64,000 nucleotides of DNA, taken from NCBI RefSeq assembly GCF_900129275.1, contig NZ_FQUX01000001.1, positions 620,001 through 684,000 of the forward strand. The letters are read 5' to 3'. The notes below the pieces were generated by a model that was not told the origin of the DNA, did no database searches, and was given only the letters and a program-made list of their open reading frames with translations. Below, one piece after another: positions 47,173 through 56,230 of this stretch (position 1 is the first letter of the stretch; every line of letters begins with the position of its first letter). The position numbers and the translations under genes are program-made. This DNA comes from Arenibacter palladensis. Lineage in GTDB: Bacteria > Bacteroidota > Bacteroidia > Flavobacteriales > Flavobacteriaceae.

Positions 47173-48063
47173 ATGCTACCATTAGAATTAGACCTACGGA
47201 CACCTAAAAGGACCCTGATAGAATTTAAAGAAATAACGATTAGGGTATTAAATCATTTACCTAACGTCTTAACCGGGTTTAAGGTTAAGAATAATTATAA
47301 ATTACATATTTCTAATTCCGCTGGGTTAACAAAATCATTACGCCCAATTAATCAAATTCTGTTTATTTATAAACCGGATGACTTTTCTACCAAATTTGAT
47401 GAACTTTTTCTGCTTCTACCAACTTTAAAAGCAAATGGAAGTAGCTGTACTACAAGGGAATTATTTCTAATCGACAGTGTATTGTATACTATACAACAGG
47501 CTATCGGATGTGGTTTTGATTTACTTTCTACTCCAAACAGTTCACGAAAACATGTGGGTAATAGGTTCGAGGAATTAATTAAATCGGTTTTCAATGAAAT
47601 CAAAATTTCAAATAAACGTCAGGTTTTAAGTATACCTTATTTTACTGATGAGGGAAACAAAGTTTATAAATGTGAAAATGATTTAATTCTGTCTCCTTTT
47701 GATAAAGTTAAGTCCTCTAACAGTCATTTAGACATTGATGAAATTGTTGTATCCGTGAAAACCACTTCCAAAGATAGGATGGGAAAAATGTTTATAGATA
47801 AAATATTATTAGAGAAATTTGTTAGTCATAATCAAAAAGTAATAGGAATATTTTTGAATGATGTCCAAAGAAAGAAAGATGATAATATTTCTTTTACTTT
47901 GGTTTCAAATTTGTTCATGGTTTACACTCAATTTTTAACAGAATTGGAAGGTGTATATTATTTAGACCCACCTCCTAATGCCTTAATACCGCCATTTAAT
48001 AAACATATGGCCCCTTTTTCGAGATTAGTGGCAATAGACATTTGGAAAATTTTATCCTCTTAA
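47173..48063 (+). CDS. Probable type II restriction endonuclease
   Basis: 296 residues, not clearly similar to a named enzyme, but with a PD-(D/E)xK-like arrangement: ENDLILSP (about 168-175) followed by DEIVVSVKTTSKDRMGK (about 195-211), where VKTT-x-K-x-R resembles the core of several type II restriction enzymes. It is convergent with, and overlaps by 12 bases, the DNA methyltransferase gene, the usual context for a cognate nuclease. Cleavage site unknown. The call rests on context as much as motif. Confidence 0.7.
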   Translation: MLPLELDLRTPKRTLIEFKEITIRVLNHLPNVLTGFKVKNNYKLHISNSAGLTKSLRPINQILFIYKPDDFSTKFDELFLLLPTLKANGSSCTTRELFLIDSVLYTIQQAIGCGFDLLSTPNSSRKHVGNRFEELIKSVFNEIKISNKRQVLSIPYFTDEGNKVYKCENDLILSPFDKVKSSNSHLDIDEIVVSVKTTSKDRMGKMFIDKILLEKFVSHNQKVIGIFLNDVQRKKDDNISFTLVSNLFMVYTQFLTELEGVYYLDPPPNALIPPFNKHMAPFSRLVAIDIWKILSS

Positions 48064-49122
48064 CTTTAACCTTCTTTTTTGCGATTCAACAGTGTCTTTA
48101 CTAGAATTAATTCTATGCAACTGTTCTCTATCGGATAAGCGTTCTTTAATTATATTGCAATAATTTAATTCCAATTCTGTACCAATCCACCTTCGATTAT
48201 AGGCTTCCGCAACAGCAAATGTAGTTCCAGAACCTCCAAAAGGGTCTAATATTAAATCGTTTTCATTAGATGATGAAAGTATTACTTTCCTCAATAACTC
48301 AACCGGTTTTTGGGTATTATGAGTTGTTTTTTCCCAAGAACCATTTGAAATTGTAGGTATTTCTATAACGTCTTTTGGTTTTGCTCCTAATGGGTTTGGG
48401 GTCCATACATATTTGTTTTTTTTACCATTTGCGAACTGTGAGCTTTCAGCTTGTTTCCTGGAAGGGTATTTAGTGGTATGTTCGTTATAAGGAATCCTAA
48501 TTTCATCAATATTAAAAGTAAAAGATTTACTTTTTCTTAAATGCAAAATACTCTCATGTGACCTGCCCCAATCTTTACCTAAATTTCCTTTATTTCTATA
48601 AAACCAAACTAGCCACTTACAACCGGGAAATAGCCCGCTAGAAGCCCATTTTAAGTCGGCTAAAATTTCTGAAAACCCGCAGATATAAAGTGTCCCATTT
48701 TTGGTCAAAACTCTATGCGCCTCTTTTATCCAACGCAAACTCCAATCAACATATTCTTTTTGTGAGGAAAAAGTGTCCCATTCTGCTTTTTTTATATTGT
48801 ACGGAGGGTCTGCAAAAATCATATCTACTGATTCACTTTCAAGACTCTGTAAAAACTCTATGGCATCAATTTTAAATAGTTGGCCTCTTTGAGTTTGAAA
48901 AAAAGGAGTAAAATCGTTTAACTTTATATCCTTGTTTAGGCTAATTGAATCTTGATTTATTTTGGTTTTAAGTGCATTAACACTGGCTTCATCATATACT
49001 CTATAATTATTTATTGGGTGTCTGAAACTTTCAAATTTCCCCGCTTTGTCCCATCGTCGCAATGTGGCCGAACTTACACCAATTACATCAGCTGCCTGAC
49101 TTACTGTTAAATAATTATCCAT
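48052..49122 (-). CDS. DNA methyltransferase (beta class) with N-terminal MerR-like HTH
   Basis: Site-specific DNA amino-methyltransferase of 356 residues. Catalytic motif IV is DPPYNIKKAEWD (about residues 105-116), followed by the target-recognition region, then motif X/I with LDPFGGSGTTFAVAEAYNRRWIGTELE (about 293-319): the IV...I order of the beta class; DPPY suggests N6-adenine. Unusually, the first 55 residues form a helix-turn-helix (YLTVSQAADVIGVSSATLRRWDKAG), which may let the enzyme bind its own promoter. It is convergent with the putative restriction enzyme. The specificity is unknown. Confidence 0.9.
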   Translation of the reverse strand: MDNYLTVSQAADVIGVSSATLRRWDKAGKFESFRHPINNYRVYDEASVNALKTKINQDSISLNKDIKLNDFTPFFQTQRGQLFKIDAIEFLQSLESESVDMIFADPPYNIKKAEWDTFSSQKEYVDWSLRWIKEAHRVLTKNGTLYICGFSEILADLKWASSGLFPGCKWLVWFYRNKGNLGKDWGRSHESILHLRKSKSFTFNIDEIRIPYNEHTTKYPSRKQAESSQFANGKKNKYVWTPNPLGAKPKDVIEIPTISNGSWEKTTHNTQKPVELLRKVILSSSNENDLILDPFGGSGTTFAVAEAYNRRWIGTELELNYCNIIKERLSDREQLHRINSSKDTVESQKRRLKLRG

Positions 49123-49312
49123 AAAAAAATATTAACCAACATTATACAACATTATACAACAAATATACAAATTGATTAATTTTTTCCAATTGTTTTTTCA
49201 TTGGATATGCGTATTACAACGATATGAATTGAATTTAAACGTATGTTTATTGATATTTATACTTGAATATCAACTTATTGATAATTTAGAAATTATTCAG
49301 AAAATTTTTTAG

Positions 49313-50038
49313 ATGAGAAATCCAAAATGGCATCGAGATGAAATAATACTGGCTTTAGATTTATACTTTAAAATTGAACCTGGTCAAATCCATACAAAGA
49401 ATCCTGAGGTGATTGCATTGTCTGAAGTACTAAACAAATTGCCTATACACGAGGAAAGGCCCGATGTCTTAAAGTTTAGAAACCAAAATGGAGTAAGTCT
49501 TAAACTTAGTAATTTTTTGGCGATTGACCCTGACAGCCGTAGAAAGGGCATGCAGGCTCATAGTCGATTAGATAAGGAAATTTTCGAAGAGTTTGTAAAT
49601 GGAAAAACTGAATTATCTAAAATTGCTAATCAAATTAAATCCACAGTTAATTCTTCAAGCTTAAATTTAAGGCTATTTAGTGTTGAAAATGAGGAAGAAG
49701 TTAATACTGTTAAGGAAGGTCAGGTAATATATAAACTACATAAATACCGAGAACGTAATTCAAAAATTATTAGGTCTAAAAAAGACAGATATTTTAAAAC
49801 CAATGGAAAGTTGGACTGTGAAGTGTGCGGTTTTGATTTCTATTTGAAATATGGTGAACTAGGAAAAGGTTTTATAGAGTGCCACCACAAGAAACCCCTT
49901 TCAGAATTGGAGCCCAACACAGAAACAAAACTTTCTGACCTTGCCTTGGTTTGTGCCAATTGTCATAGAATGCTACATAAGGAAATAAGTACTTTGAATA
50001 TTGACGATTTAAAACTAAAAATAAGGCTGATTGTTTAG
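49313..50038 (+). CDS. HNH endonuclease (McrA-like)
   Basis: 241 residues. The C-terminus carries an HNH zinc-type motif: CEVCGFDF, IECHHKKPLSEL, LALVCANCHRMLHK (about residues 174-226), with two CxxC pairs and the HH and N/H catalytic elements. The N-terminal 140 residues (WHRDEIILALDLYFKIEPG) recall the recognition part of HNH proteins that act on modified DNA. The gene is divergent from the methyltransferase gene, 190 bases away. It probably restricts foreign, perhaps modified, DNA. Confidence 0.87.
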   Translation: MRNPKWHRDEIILALDLYFKIEPGQIHTKNPEVIALSEVLNKLPIHEERPDVLKFRNQNGVSLKLSNFLAIDPDSRRKGMQAHSRLDKEIFEEFVNGKTELSKIANQIKSTVNSSSLNLRLFSVENEEEVNTVKEGQVIYKLHKYRERNSKIIRSKKDRYFKTNGKLDCEVCGFDFYLKYGELGKGFIECHHKKPLSELEPNTETKLSDLALVCANCHRMLHKEISTLNIDDLKLKIRLIV

Positions 50039-50247
50039 CGTCTTAAATCCCACCATACATGATGTTATATAGAATTTAAAAGTCTATTGCAGTTCTGTAC
50101 TTTAATAAATTTTATCGTTTAGCATATTCATCATTTCCTTTGATTGAATTAGCTCTTTGAATCTATTTTAAACGGGGTTGTATATTGGAATTCTATAAAT
50201 TTTCTTTTTATTATTAATATAATGAAGTCAATATTTGTCAAAGAAGG
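50039..50247. other. Convergent gap between the HNH gene and the unknown gene
   Basis: 209 very AT-rich bases, with no clear gene or strong hairpin. Confidence 0.4.
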
Positions 50248-51123
50248 TCATAACTCATTGATTTTGTTCAAGCCATATTGAGATACATCATGAGATGTTA
50301 TACCAAATTTGCTACCTTTCCGAACGTTATAGTCTGTACTTATTGATTCTCTTGCCATGAAATAATAGGAGAAAGTTATATCAAAGTCTGGTAATAAAAC
50401 ATTGTCAATTATCGTTCGGGCTTGCTCTTTAATTATATCATAATTTAATTTGAGTTTCTTTACATTATAGGCTTTTTTATATAATTCCTCAAAACATTTA
50501 ATGTTCTTGTTCAATTCTTTGCATAATAACAACCCTTGAATTAGCTCGATTTTAATACGGGGAATGTCTTTTATATATTCAGCCTCATTTTCTTTATACT
50601 TGGAATACTCATCGTATACACCTGTTAAAGAATAGTCGTCCATGAGCACCTTCTTAAATTTATTGTCGCCGAATTCCGTTATATATGCTACATATGCCAT
50701 TTGCTCTTCTCCAGGCTTGGAACGGAAACTTGCTACAAACTTTGTTTCAAAAAATGGAAGTAACTTTGTTATGTCTAGGTATTTGGGGCTAAATATTTTA
50801 GTTTCACTATCTATATCCTCTAGCAAGCATTTGCGATGCAATTGTTTTAATCTGATTTCATGATTTTTTTTGGCTATCTCCAATTTTACAGCTTCCCAAT
50901 TCAAAAATTTTCCATAACAATCGTCAATAAATTTGGTTTCATTTCCAAAAATTTTTTCACATAAATAATTATATTCATCTATTCTCAATTTTGTTTTTGC
51001 CTTAAAATTTCTTGAGAATTTTTGAGCAAGTAAACTGATAATATCGCTATCATAGTTTAACGAAATTCCAGCATATTGGCGTACAGTTAGTCCAGACTGA
51101 AAACATTCTTTATACATTGTCAA
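50248..51123 (-). CDS. Unknown protein of the defence island
   Basis: 291 residues, charged and mostly helical, without membrane segments or obvious catalytic motifs. It includes VASFRSKPGEEQMAYVAYITEFGDN (about 131-155), a Lys-rich centre and the C-terminal HDVSQYGLNKINEL. I do not recognise a family. It stands alone on the minus strand between the HNH nuclease and the PHP-ATPase; the divergent gap to the latter is 247 bases. Its company makes a defence role plausible, but nothing in the sequence shows it. Confidence 0.6.
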   Translation of the reverse strand: MTMYKECFQSGLTVRQYAGISLNYDSDIISLLAQKFSRNFKAKTKLRIDEYNYLCEKIFGNETKFIDDCYGKFLNWEAVKLEIAKKNHEIRLKQLHRKCLLEDIDSETKIFSPKYLDITKLLPFFETKFVASFRSKPGEEQMAYVAYITEFGDNKFKKVLMDDYSLTGVYDEYSKYKENEAEYIKDIPRIKIELIQGLLLCKELNKNIKCFEELYKKAYNVKKLKLNYDIIKEQARTIIDNVLLPDFDITFSYYFMARESISTDYNVRKGSKFGITSHDVSQYGLNKINEL

Positions 51124-51370
51124 TTGTTTGGTTGGCTTAATTAAAAATCTTTATCACAAATAAATATACAATATAAAGTTTACCATCTTTTCTATTTATC
51201 TTTCCAATTTAACTTTTTGTTCATATGACTTTTTTGATTGTTTCGTTATAACTTCATAGAGAATGAATTTCTCTATATGATCATATTTTGAACTATTAAA
51301 GAATAAAAGTTGCACTTTTTGAAACCTATAGAATTATGAAAGAAATTGATAGAATTGAAATAGAGTATAT

Positions 51371-54181
51371 ATGCAAGAACATTTAGAATATAAAGGTACG
51401 CGCTGGTACAAATGTGATTTACATTTACATACAGTTGCAAGTAAATGTTTTCAAGATGAAACTGTAACTGCTGAACAGTGGGTTGACAGAGCAATTGAAC
51501 AAGGTTTAAATTGTGTTGCGATTACAGACCATAATACAGGGAAAAGTATAGATGCAATCAAAGAAGCTGCAAAATATAAAAATCTTACAGTTTTCCCAGG
51601 TGTTGAGATTACATGCGATTCAGCAAAAGTTCATTTACTTATATTATTTGATGTCACAAAAACTTCTTCAGATATCAGTGATTTTTTAGTTCGTTCAGAT
51701 ATAAAGCGTGATGATTTTGGAAAACAAAACGCGTCAACAGTAAAAAGCATATTTGAGATTGCTGATTTGGCTAACAAAGATGGTGCAATCGTTATTCCAG
51801 CACATATTGACGAGTATAACGGACTTGGAGATATAAGTGTTGATAACCTGAAAAAATTCTTTTCAAGTTATAATATAAATGCGGTTCAAATAGTTCATAA
51901 GGATTTTTTAAATAGAGATTTACAAGTTGCAAATAATGATGAGCTAAAAACAAAGTTGAATGATTACTATGCTAATCCAACTCCCTCAATTGATGATTCA
52001 ACTGTAAAAAAATGGTTCACTTCTACAAAATATGCCCTAGAAGCAAATGTTGCTCTTCTTACATTTTCGGATAACCCACATGGACCAAAAAATTCTCAAC
52101 ACGGATTATGGGGAATTGGTAGTCATTACACATGGATTAAAATGGATAAATCGCCAACACTTGAAGGCTTAAGACAAGCTTTTTTATTACCAGAATTTAG
52201 AATAAAAAATGAATTTGAAAGTCCGAAATTACCCTATAATACTCCTAATATTTGGATTAAATCGATATCCATTTCGAACACAGTTATTACAAGTGATTCA
52301 ACTCCGCTAAAACTTCATTTTAATCCTCAACTGAATGCAATTATTGGAGGTAGAGGTAGTGGAAAATCAAGTGTATTAAGGTTTATCAGAGGTGTTTTTA
52401 ATAAGGTATTTGATTTAGATGGATTGAACGATATTATAAAAGACCACCAAGAATTTTACAGAGTTGAAACTGGTCGTCCCAAAAAAGGAGTTTTAAATGA
52501 CGATTCAATCATCGAAATTGAAATTGTAAGAGACAATTCACTTCATAAAGTTATAGCATCAAAGATTAAGGATTCATCACAGCAAGAAATTAAAATTGAA
52601 AGATTTGATGAACAAACTTCCATTTGGGAAACAATAACTGATGAGGGCTACATTGATTTCTTAGAATTTGAACAATATTCCCAAAAACAGATCTACGAAA
52701 TTGCACAGGAACCAAATGCATTGCGAGAAAGAATTGATAATGCGATTGAAGATGTAGAAAGAATTAAATCTGAGCGTGATATAATAAAAAGTCAATTCTT
52801 TGAAAAGTCAGCTGGAATAAGGACTATAGACCAATTACTTGCAGGGAAGGGGAAAATTGAAACAAGAATAAAAGATCTTGATAGTAGTATAAAAAAATTG
52901 CAACAAAGTGGTATTGCTGCTCTACTTACGGCGAAAGAAAAGTTTGCGAAAGAAGAAGCAATAATTAATCATTTCAAAAACGACATAGAATCTAAAGAAA
53001 CTCTCCTAAGCGCATTAATTCGAGAGTTCGAAATATCTGATATTGAATATGCAGATTTTACGGATGTTCATAAAAATACTTTACAACCTATTTCTAAAAC
53101 AACAATTGACAGTTTAGCAGGTATTAAAAAGGAACTAGTTAAACAGAACGAAAGTCTTAAGAAGTTAAGAGAAGGTTTTGAGAGGTCAGTTACAAATTCT
53201 GTATGGAAAACTGATTATAATGCAAACACCAAAGATTTTACATCTAAAAAACTTGAATTAGAAAAGGATGGTATAAACGACATAGAGAATTTTGAAAAAT
53301 TAACACAAGAAAAATCGGATTTAGAAAAGGAATTAGCAAATATTAATGCTAAAGCTCTCATTCGTATAGTTGACCTTGCAGAGAAAGAGAGATTGCGAGA
53401 AGAACATCTAAACAAATGCAAAGAATTGACATCGAAAAGAAAGGAATTTGTTTCTGGAATTTTAAAAGATGATAAGGTTAAAATCAATATTAATCCCTTC
53501 CGCAATAAAATGGACTTTGAATTGAGATTGAGAAGAATTATTCAAAGAGAAAATTTCACGTTTCAAGAAGATATTGATAGCCTGTCTAATTTGTGTTTTC
53601 TAGGAAATGTAGAGCAAAAAATCAAAGCAGTGCGTGATGTCTTTTTAAAAATCAAAAAAGACGAAGATGTAAGTCAACTTGTTTCTGGTCATTTTGTGAA
53701 CTTGGTTAAATCCTTAAATGACGGACAAATAGATGAAATTGAACTTTTATTACCAGAAGATGAAATAGAAATACAATACAAACCAACTGCAACAGCTCCT
53801 TTCAAATCTCTTTCAACTGCATCAGCGGGGCAAAAGACAACTGCTATTTTAACATTTATCCTTTCTTATGGTAGAGTTCCTTTAATTCTTGACCAACCTG
53901 AAGATGATTTAGATAATCGCCTTGTTTATGACTTAATAGTTGATAGATTGAAAAAGGCAAAAGAAAACAGACAGTTAATTGTAGTTACACACAATGCAAA
54001 CATTCCAGTAAATGGGGATGCTGAGTATATCATTTCTATGGATACTGAAAGCAAAAAATTAAAAATATTAAATGAAGGTACAGTGGAGCAGGCAGAGATT
54101 AAGAAAGAAATTTGTGATGTCATGGAGGGTAGTGAACAAGCATTTAATATGAGGTCGAAAAGATATAAGCAAATTGGATAA
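51371..54181 (+). CDS. PHP-domain SMC-like ATPase, TrlF/Ppl-type defence protein
   Basis: 936 residues. The N-terminal PHP phosphoesterase domain shows DLHLHTVASKCF (about 16-27), AITDHNTGKSID and VIPAHIDEYNG, with clustered His/Asp metal ligands, and TFSDNPHGPKN (about 235-245). An ABC/SMC-type ATPase follows: Walker A GGRGSGKSS (about 326-334), a coiled-coil region (about 450-720), signature-like SAGQKTTA, Walker B LILDQPEDDLD and VVTHNAN (about 817-880). This matches the TrlF-family PHP-ATPases and the single-gene Ppl anti-phage system reported in defence islands. It probably senses infection through the ATPase and acts with the PHP phosphoesterase. A single-gene transcript. Confidence 0.85.
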   Translation: MQEHLEYKGTRWYKCDLHLHTVASKCFQDETVTAEQWVDRAIEQGLNCVAITDHNTGKSIDAIKEAAKYKNLTVFPGVEITCDSAKVHLLILFDVTKTSSDISDFLVRSDIKRDDFGKQNASTVKSIFEIADLANKDGAIVIPAHIDEYNGLGDISVDNLKKFFSSYNINAVQIVHKDFLNRDLQVANNDELKTKLNDYYANPTPSIDDSTVKKWFTSTKYALEANVALLTFSDNPHGPKNSQHGLWGIGSHYTWIKMDKSPTLEGLRQAFLLPEFRIKNEFESPKLPYNTPNIWIKSISISNTVITSDSTPLKLHFNPQLNAIIGGRGSGKSSVLRFIRGVFNKVFDLDGLNDIIKDHQEFYRVETGRPKKGVLNDDSIIEIEIVRDNSLHKVIASKIKDSSQQEIKIERFDEQTSIWETITDEGYIDFLEFEQYSQKQIYEIAQEPNALRERIDNAIEDVERIKSERDIIKSQFFEKSAGIRTIDQLLAGKGKIETRIKDLDSSIKKLQQSGIAALLTAKEKFAKEEAIINHFKNDIESKETLLSALIREFEISDIEYADFTDVHKNTLQPISKTTIDSLAGIKKELVKQNESLKKLREGFERSVTNSVWKTDYNANTKDFTSKKLELEKDGINDIENFEKLTQEKSDLEKELANINAKALIRIVDLAEKERLREEHLNKCKELTSKRKEFVSGILKDDKVKININPFRNKMDFELRLRRIIQRENFTFQEDIDSLSNLCFLGNVEQKIKAVRDVFLKIKKDEDVSQLVSGHFVNLVKSLNDGQIDEIELLLPEDEIEIQYKPTATAPFKSLSTASAGQKTTAILTFILSYGRVPLILDQPEDDLDNRLVYDLIVDRLKKAKENRQLIVVTHNANIPVNGDAEYIISMDTESKKLKILNEGTVEQAEIKKEICDVMEGSEQAFNMRSKRYKQIG

Positions 54182-54542
54182 CCAATGCTAAAGCCATATA
54201 TTGAGTAAAAATGAAATACGTATACACAATACTGTGTATAGTGCAAAGCTTTATTGTTGGATGGGGGAGACACCAAGCGTGGAAGGTTGGCAAGAAGGTA
54301 AACATACTATGAGTTAATTTTTGGGAAGGCTATAACTGGCCGTTATATACAATACCCGCTTATTCATTTTTTGCTTTTTCATTAAAAAAATTGTGTGCCA
54401 AAAATGAAAAAGAGCATTTTTAAAGAAAGTTATTAACAATTTGCCTACACACTGATTATCAAGTGGTTATGATTTTAATTTTGTAACTAAATGTAAATCA
54501 AATAATTACATCAAAAAAGGAGCTTTTGGCTCAATAAGTAAT

Positions 54543-54602
54543 TTGTAACTAACTGATTTTGAATTAGTTAACTTTTTAAGCTTGTAACTTGTTGATTTTG
54601 AA
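54543..54602. repeat. Iteron-like direct repeats
   Basis: Two 21-base copies match at 18 positions with a 39-base period (54543-54563 and 54582-54602). The first ten bases recur at 54481-54490. Such repeats near a terminator-rich gap can bind a replication or partition protein. Confidence 0.55.
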
Positions 54603-54720
54603 GTGTTTAAGTGTAATTTTTGGTCAAAAAAAACAAATGTTAAGTTTTTGTTAACGTAATTCGGGGTGCGGCCAATAAACACGGGGGCTAAGGTCGAATT
54701 GAACTTTGCACAACTGCAAT

Positions 54721-54762
54721 ACGGGTGCGGGTGTTACTAACTCAGCACCCGTGTTTTTTTTC
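54721..54762 (+). terminator. Strong rho-independent terminator
   Basis: ACGGGTGC (54721-54728) pairs with GCACCCGT (54745-54752) and is followed by eight T. There is no coding gene for 540 bases upstream, so it either ends the PHP-ATPase transcript late or ends a small RNA. Confidence 0.75.
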
Positions 54763-55641
54763 AAGCAAGGACGTCAACGGATTTTTGCCTTGGGAGAGGT
54801 GTCGGGAACCGGAGAAGGTAATGCCTTCGCTGCGTTAAATGCGCCCTAATTAAGAAACTAAGGCCTTACCCCCTCCTTTGGTACCTGTCATGGAAAAAAG
54901 AGCGTCAGAACGCACTATTTGAGTTTTTATCGTTCCAAGGCAAAAAGGTCCTGAAAAAGTTATCAACAGCCGTTTTTTGAGTAATTAGTAGTGCATTGCA
55001 ATTTTATGAACAGCGCAAAAGGGTCTTCCTTTCCGCTATCTTTTTTATCCATATGTTAGGGGTAAAGCTAAACCAATAAGACGGAAACTTAGGGACGGTG
55101 TGTTATTTCATTGGGAGCGGGTTTAAGTGCCCGCACGGGTTGGTATATTGGGATCAATGATAAAACCTTCCTATTTATACCACCCTCTCAGGGACATATA
55201 AGGAAATATACTCAAGGTGTATAATTAACAAGATCCAGACAAGTAATGTAAACTTGGATTTCATGTCCTTGTTGACTTTTTGTCATAATAAGGAAAAGCT
55301 TTGACGATATGTTATTTACTGTGAACTAATTTTCGCCAATTAAGAACATTGGCAATGCTATGGCAATGTGGATAAAGAAGAAGAATGTTAATACTTCAAA
55401 TTTATAGGTTAGTATAAATTTTAAATGATATGGACAGGAAAGGTTTGACGGAGATGAAATATTAACTTCCTGTAGTGTGCGACAATGTAGCACCAAGGAT
55501 AAGCGGAGTTTGCGGGAATGCTAGATATAGGGGTAAGGTGGTTGAAGATTTTATTGAGCATTTCCTTTAAAACCATTAAAAGGTCAATTATTAAAGGTAG
55601 TAATTGAAGGTGCTACTTTTTAAAGGTTAAAAAAAAGAAAT

Positions 55642-55860
55642 CTACTCGGTGATGAATGGGGGAATGAAACTGTCCCTTTGGAATCTGCGCATGAAGGCAC
55701 CAGACCGCCTATTGTAAACGTTCATGTATTGCCAATCAGGGTGCTTCTTTTTAAGGAACATGGAAAAGCCGTTCAGTTTGTGGACATAGTTCCATTTTTT
55801 GGGTGTACTTCCTTGTTCAAAGAATACGATGACGGAGTAATCATTTTTCTTCTTTAACAT
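55642..55860 (-). CDS. Small island protein (72 residues)
   Basis: A basic, aromatic-rich protein beginning MLKKKNDYSVIVFFEQGSTP and containing LKKKHPDWQYMNVYNR. Its start overlaps the excisionase-type gene by 7 bases, so the two are co-translated. No named family is known to me. Small genes like this are typical partners of excisionase-type proteins in Bacteroidota mobile elements. Confidence 0.6.
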   Translation of the reverse strand: MLKKKNDYSVIVFFEQGSTPKKWNYVHKLNGFSMFLKKKHPDWQYMNVYNRRSGAFMRRFQRDSFIPPFITE

Positions 55861-56156
55861 TTTGGCCCCCTTCCATTTTTGGATGTTTGAATCATGTTCA
55901 AAGCACCGTTGACCTCTTCCAGTTTATAGAGAACTCTGTTCCCTATTCTGTGGGCCTTGACTATCCCAGTTTTTGTCCAATCGTGGAGCGTAGGCAAGGA
56001 AATACAGAGAAGTTTTGCCGTTTCTTTCCTTGATAAGAGTTTTAGTTCTTCCTTTTCAGGCTGTGGGTTAAAGTTCTTTAACTTGTTTTCAATAACTTCC
56101 TCAACAATTTTTTTGATGTCGGAAAGTTCCAAGGTACTCAGCATTAATTTTGCCAT
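55854..56156 (-). CDS. Excisionase-type helix-turn-helix protein
   Basis: 100 residues with a coiled or helical start (about 8-35) and a MerR/Xis-like DNA-binding domain: LLSRKETAKLLCISLPTLHDWTKTGIVKAHRIGNRVLYKLEEVNGAL (about 43-90), the standard DUF/HTH_17 excisionase pattern in Bacteroidota. It lies just downstream of the integrase and its companion on the same strand. It probably directs excision or controls the integrase promoter. Confidence 0.85.
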   Translation of the reverse strand: MAKLMLSTLELSDIKKIVEEVIENKLKNFNPQPEKEELKLLSRKETAKLLCISLPTLHDWTKTGIVKAHRIGNRVLYKLEEVNGALNMIQTSKNGRGPKC

Positions 56157-56230
56157 TATTTTGTTCTATTTAATTAAACAATGGCACAAATATGAATTAT
56201 CGGGTATTCAATTATTCGGTTGTGGTAACC

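Larger units (their letters stand above)
54182..55641. other. 1.46-kb gene-free region with repeats and a terminator
   Basis: No gene is supported. It contains two 21-base direct repeats with the shared core TTGTAACT...TGATTTTGAA (54543-54563 and 54582-54602) and a partial third at 54481-54490; the palindrome AACTAA/TTAGTT within 54547-54569; a strong terminator at 54721-54762; and GC-richer DNA at 54763-54960. It may hold a small RNA, an origin or the decayed mobilisation region of island 2. Confidence 0.5.

Noticed and set aside
49123-49312. Toxin-antitoxin pair between the methyltransferase and HNH genes
   Set aside because: The gap holds no small intact frames, only divergent promoter-like AT-rich DNA with the repeated words ATTATACAAC.
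51273-51494. Minus-strand frame in front of the Ppl-type gene
   Set aside because: It is antisense to the N-terminal PHP motif DLHLHT and to the promoter region.
54836-54852. Shared word AATGCGCCCTAATT with the inverted repeat at 39668
   Set aside because: Only about 14 bases, without the inverted partner; it is too short to call a common recombination site.
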